NCBI GenBank assembly: GCA_016800925.1
Contig: JABCPU010000043.1
Coordinates: 1 to 64,000, forward strand
From: Suillus spraguei
Lineage: Eukaryota; Basidiomycota; Agaricomycetes; Boletales; Suillaceae
Reading direction: 5' to 3'
Length of the DNA stretch: 64,000 nucleotides
Translations under genes and position numbers: made by a program
Shown here: positions 1-10,783 of the stretch, one piece after another
Layout: each line of letters begins with the position of its first letter
How positions within the stretch are numbered: the first letter of the stretch is position 1
Notes under the pieces: model-generated
What the model was told of the DNA's origin: nothing
The model's input: the letters and a program-made list of their open reading frames with translations, nothing else
The model's database searches: none

Positions 1-620
1 GGTACTTGACACTCGGTGAACTGTGCAAGGAAACAGAAAATTTAAATGATACAGATTTTTGCAAGTTTCAATTTTGATTTTGAAGTTTGAAGTGTGAAGT
101 TTCGGGGTTCGGGGGTCAGGTTCCGGCACTCGGCACTTGTTACACTGCCAGGAATTCGGGATTCGGGTCCCGGGTCTTGGTACTTGACAGTCAGTGAACT
201 GTGGAAGGAAATAGAAAATTTACATGATACAGCTTTTTGCAAGTTTCAATTTTGAGTTTGAAGTTTGAAGTGTGAAGTTTCGGGGTTCGGGGGTCGGGTT
301 CCGGCACTCGGCACTTGTTACACTGCCAGGAAATTCGGGATTCGGGTCCCAGGTCTTGGTACTTGACACTCGGTGAACTGTGTAAGGAAATAGACATTTT
401 ACATGATACACATTTTTGTGAGTTCCAAGTTTCCAAGTTTTAAGTTTCGAGGTTCTGGGTTCGGGGTTTCGGCACTTGGCACTTGTTACATTGCCAGGAT
501 TCATGATTTGGGTCCGTGGGTCTTGGTACTTGACACTCGGGTGAACTGTGTGAGGAAATAGGCATTTTACATGATATACATTTTTGCAAGTTTTCAAGTT
601 TTGAGTTTTGAGTTTCAGCT
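1..620. repeat. Tandem repeat, about 3.5 units of 167-179 bp
   Basis: Units begin at about 1, 179, 358 and 525, each with a variant of GGTACTTGACACTCGGTGAA. They continue through a stretch rich in AAGTTT and TTCGGGTTCGG words and a block reading GGCACTTGTTACACTGCCAGG. Units 1-3 are nearly the same length; unit 4 is shorter and more diverged. Open frames on the minus strand across this block are themselves repetitive and have no recognisable domain, so I treat them as non-coding. The array reaches the window edge and may continue to the left. Confidence 0.85.
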
Positions 621-1524
621 TTTTATTGCCTCACATTTTCTTTTGGAGTCCCAAGTTGCCAAATCCTGAGTGCCGAACCCCAGTAGTCCACAATTTCGGG
701 GTTTGGCACTTGGGATTCAGCACTCAGGACTCAGACAAATATCAGGCAATCAAAAGATTTGATTCACACATTTTTGGTAGATATCTTTTTTGTCTCGAAT
801 CTGTTATGGCCATGCAAAACCAGAGGCTACTCAGATGTTCCAGCTTTGCATGGGGTCTCACTGGAGTGTCATAACTAAATCATAAGGGCTTGGCCTCCAC
901 TCGTGCGCTGTGCCCCTTATACAAGTATGTGCCCCTAATTTTGCATGAAGTCTGAGGGGGAGTTCCAGTGAAGTCCAGAGGGGAACTCCGGAGGAACTCT
1001 AGGGCTAGACTGCTCAATAGTGCGCCGACGGACTACTGGAGGATCATGGCAACCACGCAGGAACTATTTCCGGAGGACAGGAAATACAGGTAAGACTACT
1101 GGGTTAAGTCCCAAGTAGAATGGAATGGAGGATGGACTGCCAGACAAAGTCCAGGGCAAGATAGGAGGGAAGCTCCAGGGGGAAAGGTGATCCACAGGAT
1201 GTCAAGGGTGGGGTAGGACAGGTCCGGAGGTCCGGAGATAGGAGGTTTGGAGATAGGAGGTCTGGAAAGGGAGGAGTGGAGGAGTGTAGGAGTGGAGGAC
1301 CAGAGAAGTGAAGCTCCATGGATCCAAGGGGAAGTATTTAGGACATTGATGAGGATCGGAAGTCTCAGATGTCAGAGGAGGGAAAGTCCGGACATAGTGG
1401 TGGGTGAGCTGTGCTCAGGGTGGGCTAGGATATGCATAGGGTTAGCAAGCTAGCTGCAGAGGTCTGAAGGTCCAGTCAGATGATATACAACTACCTCAGC
1501 TCCGCCATGTCTACAATTATCATA
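621..1524. other. Non-coding, purine-rich low-complexity stretch
   Basis: No supported gene. From about 1180 to 1310 the sequence is a run of imperfect GGAGGTCTGGAGATAGG-like words, a purine-rich microsatellite on the plus strand. Short open frames here are driven by the base bias. Confidence 0.5.
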
Positions 1525-1980
1525 CACATGGGCCCACCCATCTATATTTTATACCACCCTCAGCCCACCCGTCTGATATAATATACTGTACAACACCCTC
1601 GGCCCACCCGTCTAATACAATATTTTATATAACACTCTCGGCCCAACCATCTAATATGTGTCTGGGCCCACCCGTGTATGTGATAACAAGTACCCTTCAC
1701 ATACCTGTCTACCTGATACACATCTACCTTGGTACACCCATCTACATAATATCTAACTACCTCGGCCCATCCGTCTACCGGATATTCATATACATCGGCC
1801 CACTCATCTACTCTACATATTCCTTGCATGGGCCCACCCGCCGTCATCGGGAATAATATTCCTCCCGGCCCATCCGTCATCAACGAGGATATTTCTACCA
1901 TGGGCCCATGGTCCGCTGGCCCGTATCATACGGGATATTATGCATGTCCGCTCACTCGTATAATACGGAGATAGTTCACT
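1525..1980. repeat. Degenerate minisatellite with a CGGCCCACCCGTCTA core
   Basis: A core close to CGGCCCACCCGTCTA recurs roughly every 45-60 bases (near 1555, 1599, 1639, 1666, 1765, 1797, 1829, 1868 and later). AT-rich spacers such as ATAATATA lie between the cores. Copies are diverged, and two antisense ORFs across the block only reflect the repeat. No gene is supported. Confidence 0.65.
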
Positions 1981-2315
1981 GTAATATGTGACACCATGAC
2001 TTGCAAGAAGGTGCTGACGAAGTCCCAGATATCCGTTCAAAGGAGGTATTATAGACTGGAACAAACTGGAGAAAGTTGATAGAAGAATTACACCTGCAGG
2101 ATTTATTGAAGTAATTGATGTGATTGGCTATGGGTCACAAGGCATGGAGGCAGTCTGGAACATTGATGCACTCGTTCTGCTGTTTTTTTTGACAGAACTT
2201 GCTCCAAAATATTTCTGCTCACAGCACTACCTGGCTTGTCCTCAGTGGAAGGTCTGGCAGCAAATCCAAAAAGGTAAAACTATACAGTTTTAAGTTTTCT
2301 TGATAAGGCAAGTAC
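1981..2315. other. Spacer before the hAT element
   Basis: No gene, promoter or terminal inverted repeat could be recognised here. The 5' end of the hAT element that follows should lie in or near this stretch, but the TAGTGATG terminus seen at its 3' end was not found. Confidence 0.3.
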
Positions 2316-5300
2316 ATGCCGTACCTTACACTCACTTTCATAATCATGCCTGTTATCGTGTCTGATGATAAGTCCGCACCATCAGCGCACATTGTGTCTC
2401 GACCACACCAAACTGTCATACTGTCCTCACGGCTCACAGACACCAACAATGACGCAACTCTGGAGCTTTCCATTCACAGGAACAAGCCTCTTCTACCTGC
2501 CATCCCTCAAAAGCCTGCACAGTTGAGTGGCAAACGAGCAGCTGCCAATTATGTAGATAGTCTGTTGGGAGACGAGGGTGCACCTGATGAGGGTGCTATG
2601 GATGATGGGCATCATGAAAGTAAGCATTTTCTTTATCTTTCATCTCATGCTGATTACAGTCTTTCAATTTTGAAGGCAAACACTTGCGACATGCTGTTGC
2701 AAACACTCGTGCCGACATGTCTTTTGATGTGCTTGCAGGTATGTGATTCTTTTAAACTTGATACTATTTTTTTTTCAATTGACTAATGATTTTTGTATTG
2801 GTATACAGGTATTTAATCCAATGCTACTGCTCGCACCTCTAACATGCTTGACAGGCACTGAATCCAAGTCTACAGTGCCTGTGGACATGCATACAGGTAA
2901 GTCTAAACCTTTGATGTTTCATCTCTTAATGCTCATGCTTTTGAAGGAACACTTGATAGTGAAGGCTTCAAGTGTATTGATGACACCCGCACCACAGTCT
3001 CAGACCTGAGCAGCGCAACGAGAGGTTTGTCTAGTATTGACAATGAGTAATATAAATATACACTAACTTTGATTGTATACTAGGATGTGCTCGATCAGAT
3101 GCTGTGGATGGCAATGGATTATTAGAATATATTGATGTCCAAGACATCAACATGACCATGAAGCCATGCCAGGAGGACAAGACTATGGACATTAGTGCTT
3201 TCTTTGGAGTACCCTATGCTGCAAAGTCGAAGGATGGCAAGACTCATAACATCAGAGACTGTAAATCATGCCAGTAAGTGAACCATTTGTATTCCATTCT
3301 CAACAACACCCATGTGATCACAGGAAGAAAGGATTGCCTCATCAAATTGTGAGTGACACATCAACGTGTCGACGTCATGTTGCATACAGACACTTAGTAA
3401 GTTATCTTTTATCCCTTGGCCCTTTACTTATGTGTTGTGGCACTGTAGGATGCATATTGTAAATGGTGCAAGGCCAACAAGTTTGAATCTATGCTGCCTT
3501 CAGATGTAAAGGAACGAAAAAATGCAGCCACTGTTGCAAAAGTACAGCAGGGCAGTCTCGATTCTCATCTTCATGAGGTTCAACCAGGTGAACATGTTCT
3601 CCATATTCCGACAAGCTTGTTCATGAAGCTGCAATCGAGTGGTTGGCATCTACTAACCAAGTATGTATATTCCATCTGATGTAGCTAGATACTGATATCC
3701 TTCTCAGCCCATTCATGCAGTTGATCATCCGAGCTTTAAGAAAATGATTGATACTGCATCATGTGCCACAATAGGCATCCTCATACCAAATCGAAAGGCA
3801 ACACAATCTGAAATTACTTCCATCTTCAAGCAGCAGATGGCGAGATTAAAGGAACAGCTTAATGTAAGTTTCAAATGGCTTAAAGGCTCTTGCTTGTTTC
3901 TGATGCCTTCGAGCAGAGTAAAGCTGTGACAGGTGCCATCAATCTAACATAGGATGCTTGGCAGGCAGCTAATGTGGAGGCATATTTTGCTGTCAATGGC
4001 CATTGGATTGAGGAGCTGTCTGTTGGGGTTTGGGAAATTCAGAGTGCCATGATTGGGTCACACTTCTCAATAATGCACACAATGGGTGTTACAGTCGTAT
4101 GTGCCCCTATTCATTTTCCTTTCCATTCTCGTACATCACGTGATATGGAGCTTATTGCTCGGACACTTCCACTTCCATCAGACATCACATGATTGCATAA
4201 CTCAACCAGTACGTCATATCATGTGATGTCATGACTCTCCATGACTCCGTTCTCGGACTCAACCGGTTTAGCATATGCGTATGCTAAACCTATGTCTTTA
4301 TCTCCGACTCATGCGTCTCAACATGTTTGTACAATACATGCCTTCCTTATTAGGATACGCACTTATATTCCCATGGTTACCTGGTCTGTGTGCACATATG
4401 TACCTATATAAGCACAGTGTACTTGTAGTAGATTCCTTACTTTAATCTTACTGGGTTTTACCTGGATTCCTCTTCGCTAAAGATCTCCAATCTTTAGTCA
4501 TCTTGAATTGTCTCTAAGTCTAAGCACTCCTTAGCCTTAGCCTCTATTCTTGTAGAACCTCTTAGACTTGTCTTTGAGGCTGAACCCTTGATAGTACTTG
4601 AAACATGTTCCTTGTACTTTCACCTTGTCCTCTTCTGGACATTGTAGAACTTCCCAGCAGACCGTCTGTGTCTTTTCACTGTCACTGGTGACGCCACCCC
4701 AGTTCATAACAATGGGACATGACTTGGCTAGGCCCTCTTCAAAATCATTGATCGAGTGTGAATTGCCCACAAGGTTTGTCATTTCATAGTTTACTTGCCA
4801 GTTATTTACAAAATAACAGATTGGGTACATCACATGCGACAATGCTTCAAACAACAATACCATGCTTGATGAGTTTGCACTTTGAATTGAGGCTCATAGT
4901 GGCAAGACCTTTGAACCCAAGAAACATTGTATCAGGTACACTGTTTTTCATACATCCTAGGCAGTAATTTAGCTCTTTACAGGTGTCTTGCACATGTGAT
5001 CCATCTTGCCACTTGTGCTCTGATCTCAACATAACATATAGCAAAGCTACCTATTATGATCCTGCACAAGCTGAACTTGCCATTTATACAGAAAATGGCC
5101 ATCGGGATGAAGTAGGTCTTGTTCGTGCAATTACTGTCAAGGTAATGTACTGTCTGTTATCTATGTGAGGATGGCTTCCAACAGCTTTCTAGGAGCATTT
5201 GTCTGCTTCTCGCAAGCAACTTTTCAAAGATATTCAGACTCATAGTGAGGGTGTCACCCCAGTCCAGCTTCTTCTTGATATGCCTATTTGTTGGTCCTCT

Positions 5301-6575
5301 ACCTATGTAATGCTTGACCAAGCTGAGAAGAAAAAGCAAGTAAGTCTTATTTCCACTTCGTGTTTTGAGTCAGTACTGAAGGATGAAAGGTTGTTAACAC
5401 CTTTGTTTATGAACTCGGCAAGAAGGAGACCAACCTTACAAAGCAGGCAAAGATCAATGCACTCAAGCTTGAGTCTGATGAATGGGATCATGTAAAATTA
5501 TTTGTAAACTTACTTGCAGTTCGTCTGTTCATTATAATTGATGTTCGTCACTGATTGTCCTGATCAGCATGTAGATAATGCCCAACAAGTCTTCTCATCT
5601 GATACTGGACCTGCCCTTTATTTTGCCCGTCCTGCTCTCGAGGGTCTTCATAAGGCCTGGACCTCTTCCTCAAATAGCCCAAAATATGCTCCCTTTCATG
5701 CTGTATTAACAGCTGCTACTGACAAGATCCATGAGTATTATGAGAAGTCTGCAGAATGTGATGCCTATATCATTAGCATGTGTATGTCAATTTCTTACAT
5801 CATTGTCTTTGCTTTTCTGCTCACTCATGTGAAGTAATTAATTCCAATCACAAATATAGCCATTTCAAGCGATTCTGGGGCAAGGATTTGCACAAGGAGG
5901 TCCTTGAAGTTACAAACAAAATTGTAAGTTCATTTCTTATTTTCATTTCTATTCTGACATGTTACTCGAAGTTCAAGGAAAGGTATATCCAGCTATATGG
6001 TGAGAATAATGCTTCTTCGTCACCCAGGAGGAGGGGGTCAGCAAAGTTGGCTAGTGTCCTTTGGGAGTTATCCAGTGACGAGGACAGTGGCAGTGAGATC
6101 AAGGCTGAGGCACCTATTGATCCAAAGGAGCCATGGATGAGGGAATTCAACCTCTATTTGAACACTGTTGAAACTGTGTCTAACAAGATGTCCATCATCC
6201 AGTTGTGGGGGGTATGTGCTGAACCATTAGATATGATGACTTATTGACCTGAATTTATAGATTAATGCTCAATGCTATCCTGTCTGGGCCTCATTGGCCC
6301 ATGACTATCTCTCCATCATGGCTTCTTCAGTATCTAGTGAACATGCTTTTTCAGCTGCTGGGATGACTATTACAAAACATCATAATTGCTCAAAGGCTGA
6401 CGTGGTAGAGGCACTTCAAGTCCTTCACTTCATGTATCAGTGAGATTTGATTTTTCGTGAGCCTGCTCCCACCTCAGTCCTAGAAGTTGAGTTGGAGGCT
6501 GAGTCTTGTGGTGTAAATGTAGGTGGTGATGAGGGCAGTATCTTGCAGTCGGAGGACTCTGATATTGATGTTTAA
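2316..6575 (+). pseudogene. hAT-family transposase, BED zinc finger type, decayed
   Basis: This is a multi-exon cut-and-paste transposase relic. The start is uncertain. A BED-like finger lies at about 3195-3470, with an ISAFFG entry, an RDCKSC cysteine pair and an H/C pair in YCKWCKANKFE. The hAT core follows: TCDNASNNNTM near 4822-4855, then RCLAHVIHLATCAL, then WSSTYVML near 5291. The C-terminal dimerisation signature (SVSSEHAFSAAG, then KADVVEALQVLHFM) is at about 6328-6440. The acidic tail ends at the TAA at 6573-6575. It is interrupted by a solo LTR at 4087-4711, at least one frameshift before that LTR, and a TGA at 6441-6443 where an arginine CGA is plausible. Introns are short. The family call is firm, the exon edges are not. 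Confidence 0.85.
4087..4711 (+). mobile_element. Solo LTR inserted in the hAT gene, TSD ATGGG
   Basis: The element starts TGTTACAGTC and ends TCATAACA, so it has the TG...CA ends of an LTR with short inverted termini. It is flanked by a perfect 5-base duplication, ATGGG at 4082-4086 and 4712-4716. A TATATAAGC box lies at about 4406, followed by a T-rich stretch. The last 250 bases match two other copies in this window, at 7810-8283 (+) and 24631-25106 (-). It is longer than those copies (625 against about 475), with extra sequence after the first 60 bases. No internal retrotransposon sequence remains, so it is a product of LTR-LTR recombination. It splits the hAT transposase just after AHNG. 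Confidence 0.9.
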
Positions 6576-6607
6576 ATGTACAATTCACTTAAATAGTAGA
6601 ATATTAT

Positions 6608-6744
6608 TCTTTGGTACATTTTCATGTCGAAGGCCCTGGCCCAGGCCCAAGCCAAGCCCAGGCCCTGTGGAAGGGCCTGGCCTGGGTTTTAATGAAGCCA
6701 AAGCCCTCTAAAGCTAGGCCCAAGCCAGGCCCGGCACATCACTA
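6608..6744 (+). repeat. hAT 3' terminal region, GGCC-rich
   Basis: The stretch is packed with GGCCCAGGCCCAAGCC words and ends GGCACATCACTA. The reverse complement of that end is the TAGTGATGTGCC start typical of fungal hAT termini. It lies just downstream of the transposase stop at 6575. A similar terminus (GGAACATCACTA) occurs at 36705-36716. The matching 5' terminus and the 8-base target duplication could not be identified. Confidence 0.65.
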
Positions 6745-7067
6745 AATAAGAATTCATTTGAAATATCTGGAAGCAATATTAAGCAAGCATAGGGGTAAGA
6801 GTGGGAGGACACACCTCGATATAGTATCATTTGAGCACGGAAAACGCTCAGCAAGGTGGCATACAGAAATGCCTGTAACACAGGCATATAGGAAGATGGC
6901 AAGTTGCTCTTCCAGTATGATGTGTTTTGATTCATTTATGCCAGCGTCATGAAGTACTTGTAGTAATACAGTGAATACATGCCGATGTACAACAAGCTCA
7001 CATCAAATTCATTCTGGATGGCCGTTGAGAAGCTCGTTGACCCAGCCAACCCCTGTCAGAATTGAGG
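6745..7067. other. Spacer, nothing recognised
   Basis: AT-rich unique sequence between the hAT end and an LTR-like block. No domain-bearing reading frame was seen. Confidence 0.4.
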
Positions 7068-7791
7068 TGTGATAGGGCTGTTTGTTGTAGTGTCATATAC
7101 CATACTTCTGATCCCAGATCCGATCGATTCTATTTCCGTCTGGTCCACAGATCCTGTCTGGATCACCCATCTGAATGTGCCCACTTCTCGCACTCTAACT
7201 CCCTTGTGGATATCTGCGTCTATCTCCTTTCGTCATTCCTCCTGTTTCCGGTATCCCAGCTGTGTATATTTCTGTCCTGTGTCACTGATCTGTTACCTGT
7301 GTTTCATTTCCGATTCATGCTTACTGATCCGCTGTGCATTAACTAATAGACTTCTGTAATACTTCGTACATAGCCCTCGGTCCCGGACTCGTTGATTATC
7401 CGTACTAGATACTTACAGTATATAAACCACTTGTAGATCTCTGTAGAACCTTAGTTCAAATATCATCTTAGATTCTGCTCATTTTGCTTCCTCCAGACTT
7501 GAGTCACTTTCCACTCTAAGTCATCCTCCGAGACTTGGGATTGATTCCTTTAGTCTATATCTCTGACTCTATCTTCGGATAGTCTACCTCTGTTAGTTTC
7601 TAGTTAGGAACTTGTTCCGAAGCTAGCCTTAATCCTTGTTCCATCCCTATACTCCAGATAACCTTTGGACATATCATATCCGATATCTTCAGATGTCTGG
7701 ATCCATCATGCAACTCCTTCCGGATCTTTGAACGTATACCTACTCTCTGAAATAAGGAGCATTACTCAGGAAAGGGGCACAGTGCATGAAC
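7068..7791 (+). mobile_element. Candidate solo LTR of a second family
   Basis: The block starts TGTGATAGGG. It is pyrimidine-rich and has a TATA box (ACAGTATATAAACC at about 7416) in mid-element followed by CT-rich sequence, as in fungal LTRs. A 5-base direct repeat TGAGG is found at 7063-7067 and 7792-7796. The right end would then read CATGAAC, which is not the expected CA terminus, so the boundary is doubtful. Two overlapping open frames at its start show no domain. Confidence 0.35.
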
Positions 7792-7809
7792 TGAGGCCAA
7801 AGCCCTTTG

Positions 7810-8283
7810 TGTCACAATCATACGTGCCCCTATTCATTTTTCGTCTCCTTTATCTTGTATATTATGTAACATGACTCTGACTCATAAGCTCAACGCATCT
7901 GTACTATAGTAGCCTTCCTTCTTTGGATACGCACTTATGTTCTCACATCTCTCCTGGTCCATGCGCACATATTGGCTTATTTAAGCACGTTGTATTATGC
8001 TTGTATACCTTACTTTAATCTTACTGGGTTTTACCTGGAATCTCCTTCGCTTAGGCCTCCAACCTAAGTCGTCTTGAATTGTCTCTAAGTCTAAGCACTC
8101 CTTAGCCTTAGTCTCTATTCTTGCGGATACCTCTTAGACTTGTCTTTGAGGCTGAACCCTTGATAGTACTCAGAACACGTTCCTTGTACTTCCACCTTGT
8201 CCTCTTCTGGACATTGTAGAACTTCCCAGCAGACCATCTGTGTCTTTTCACTGTCGCTGGTGACGCCACCCCAGTTCGTAACA
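7810..8283 (+). mobile_element. Solo LTR, same family as 4087-4711
   Basis: Starts TGTCACAATC and ends TTCGTAACA. It aligns along most of its length with the LTRs at 4087-4711 and 24631-25106, including the shared block with TTGAATTGTCTCTAAGTC near 8071. Flanking 5-mers are CTTTG and CTTCG, a target duplication with one mismatch, which suggests an older insertion. It interrupts the minus-strand acidic reading frame at 8284-8635. Confidence 0.8.
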
Positions 8284-8635
8284 CTTCGGATCTTTCACCC
8301 TTTGAGTATAGTCTTAACATGTAGTATGTATTTGTGTAGGAGTTAACAGCAACCCCCGCAATATTGATGACTTCAGAGGCTGATGTGACCATGTGCTGAA
8401 AAAATTTGATGATAGCATGAAGAAACTTGATGTCTGATTGCTCTGCATCATCAATATTCTTGTCCTCATCCTCATCCCCTTCATCCCTCTCATCTCCCTC
8501 ATCCTCCTCATCCTTCTCATGATTCCTTGAGTTTGACGAATCCTCTTCATCTGCAGAAGGGCTGTCACTGTGGTGAAAGAGGCGGGGGAGCATGGCTGTG
8601 GTATGTATGTACATATACACGTGTATTGATAACAC
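8284..8635 (-). pseudogene. Acidic-stretch protein fragment, family unknown
   Basis: The minus-strand frame has a dense Asp/Glu run (about 8440-8560, repeating DEEDEGDERDEGDEDED-like residues). A helical-looking segment follows, with FLHAIIKFFQHMVTSASEV. The frame then runs into the solo LTR at 8283, so the downstream part is displaced or lost. I do not recognise the family. The fragment could be part of another transposon-borne gene. Start codon and exon borders are uncertain. Confidence 0.35.
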
Positions 8636-8639
8636 TAAT

Positions 8640-9247
8640 CAGTGTGACATCAGTTTCAAGCTCCAAATGGTAGATGTTTACTTAACTATGTTGTTTTGTT
8701 TCTTGAAGTTTGTCGAAGTTGGGCGAAATCCTGATCTCAAACAGACACTAATTGGAGGTTAGCTAGTTAGTAGTTAGTTAGTGTTAGCTAGGATTATATT
8801 CTGTCTCGGTTAGTTAGATTAAGTTAGGTAATGTTAGGTAATGGGTTGGTGTACTGGTAGTTACAATGGTTAATGCAATACATTAGTCTTGTACTAGGCA
8901 AGTGTAGGCTAGCACAGACAAATGCAGACAAATGAAGGAGCACAGACAAATAAAGACAGGTGCAGGTAAGTCAAAATCAGTGTAGACAAGAGAGCAACAA
9001 GTGAGAATGAGTGGAGCACAGATACTGTTAAATATGTTTGTGACATGTTTACTTGAACCAAAAGTCACATGACTTGATGCACATCACATACCTTCTTTAT
9101 TTCCCTTCATTATCCTACATCACCGAGATTCCTCAAAACAGATAAGGGCAGGTCAGGTCAGGTCAGGTCACAAAAGGCACACCAGACATGTCAGCAAACA
9201 GAAGGAGGAACAGTTTATCAGACCAGAATTAGAAGCAGGATTTCTGC
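8640..9247. other. Low-complexity spacer with short tandem repeats
   Basis: No gene seen. It contains GTTAGTTAG/GTTAGGTAATG repeats at 8760-8870, ACAGACAAATG-like repeats at 8915-8960 and a clean (CAGGT) array at about 9153-9171. The TTAG words are too irregular to be a telomere. Confidence 0.5.
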
Positions 9248-9714
9248 TCAGTGTGCCACCTGCATTTGAGACTTAGCAGATTTTTTGGCCTTAGGAGTAC
9301 ACTGGCTTTGCTTTGACGGAGATATTTCTGTAAATCAAAATTTGTCAGTGTGGTGATCAAGTAAATATAAGAAAAACTCACCTGGAACTCTGGGACGTGA
9401 TCTTGAGGCATCCAAGATCTTCGGTGATCTTGGTGGTATCGGCTGAGAACCTGGAAAGTTTAATGTTAGTGAATATGACTCACAAGACCAACACACATTT
9501 TGATCTTCTTGCTCTTGCGTTCAGTTGGTACAGTTCTGTACATTGAGTTAGCAATCTATTTGTGAGAAGATTGGAATCAAAAGACATGCACCTTTTCCTT
9601 TTGTGATTGCCTGGTATCAATAAATCTGCCTCACTATTGGCAGATTCCGGGATGTGAACCATCTTGATGAGATCCTTGAGCCGGATGATAAGTTTCTAAA
9701 CCAAAGTTGGTAAG
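9248..9714 (-). pseudogene. C-terminal exon fragments of an uncharacterised gene
   Basis: Several minus-strand exons with short introns can be joined by GT-AG borders. One carries NHKRKR, another VPTERKSKKIKM, then PIPPRSPKILDASRSRPRVP and SPSKQSQCTPKAKKSAKSQ, ending at a TGA at 9248-9250. The composition is basic and low complexity, like the tail of a nuclear protein. It may be the true C-terminus of the gene whose exons lie at 10784-12187, separated from it by the truncated Tc1 end and the LTR between them. This link is inference from position and strand. Confidence 0.4.
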
Positions 9715-9716
9715 TA

Positions 9717-10075
9717 CAGTGGCTCAAAAAAGTGTCTGAATGTTTGTGGAAATTTGTGTAATTGCTTCATTGTGAGTCAGGGTGTGGAAATATGACTAAG
9801 CCATAGTGAGGTGTCAGGAAGCCCTGTGTCTCAGCTTTATTAGTGTTCCCTATGGCGTGGGAATCCACTCACACCATGTGAATATATGGTCATTTTAATT
9901 TGATGACTCATTTGGACACTTTTTGACTTTCAGTTTGACCAACACAATCTCTATAATTCTGACACTTTGTGTGACCTCCTTTTGCTCTAATCACTTATGC
10001 CACTCTTCTAAACATATTATCTATCCATTTCTGATATTCCTCCTTAGCTATCTTGCTCCACCCTGCTCACCTGCC
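9717..10075 (-). mobile_element. Truncated Tc1/mariner end
   Basis: It starts CAGTGGCTCAAAAAAGTGTC right after a TA at 9715-9716. It then shows the inner motif GACTCATTTGGACACTTTTTGA at about 9902-9924, so it is one whole terminal repeat. The start of the adjoining coding end follows, which on the minus strand reads MFRRV then VIRAKGGHTK, matching the C-terminus of the intact Tc1 transposases (PRRIEAVIKAKGGHTKY). The rest of the element is missing. It is clearly more diverged than the two intact copies. Confidence 0.75.
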
Positions 10076-10199
10076 CTTGCATTCTCACCCACCCTCGCAT
10101 TCTCACTTGACTTCTCATCCTCACCCATCTTTGCAATCGCAAAGCCCTTTCCGCATGCCAGAGCCCTGGGTAATGTCTTTGCAGGCAATAGTGTAATAT

Positions 10200-10700
10200 T
10201 GATGCATTAGAGCAGGCTAAGTAGCCTAGCTTTGTGATGCATCAAGCTTGCTCATTGTGTGATGCATCATCTGTCCGGTACATATTTGGGCTGTGCTGTC
10301 CATATTTAGCACTCATCCATCCATCGTGCCCTATATACCCTGCTCCCGGCAGTACCTTGCTTACCTACTCCTTGCTTCCCACTTTGCCCTGATAGTACCT
10401 TGCTTACATACTCTAATTCTTTGGTATCCGGCCACTCAGTACTCACTTTAGTAGGTCTCTTTCTGTCTTTTTCTGCTTACATACTCTAATTCTTTGGCGT
10501 TCGGCTACTCAGTACTCAGTATTCACTTTAAGTAGGCCTCTTACCTGTTCCAGCTCTCGTTGGGATTAGTAATAGGGTTCAAGTTTTGAATTCACTAAGT
10601 CTGTGTGAGCCTTGAATTCACTAAGTCCCTCACTCCATTCCGCCACCTTGTTCTGATTATGTAGTATGGAGTCAAAATAACTGTATTGCAGGTGCGACAC
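10200..10700 (+). mobile_element. Candidate solo LTR with AATAT direct repeat
   Basis: Starts TGATGCATTAG and ends GGTGCGACAC. AATAT occurs at 10195-10199 and again at 10701-10705, as a target duplication should. A TATA box (CCCTATATACC) is at about 10330. Inside are two partly repeated blocks with CTTACATACTCTAATTCTTTGG. The right end does not finish in CA by one base, so the exact border may be off. No coding potential was seen. Confidence 0.5.
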
Positions 10701-10783
10701 AATATTTGATACAGGACGTTGTTACAAGTATATACACACACTCTAAATGTAGGACATTGACTGGACTCTCACAACCCTACCAT

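Noticed and set aside
1..620. CRISPR-like array
   Set aside because: The repeats are long and contiguous without unique spacers, and the organism is a fungus.
8760..8870. TTAG-rich repeat as a telomere or former telomere
   Set aside because: The words vary (GTTAGTTAG, GTTAGGTAATG) and do not form a TTAGGG array.
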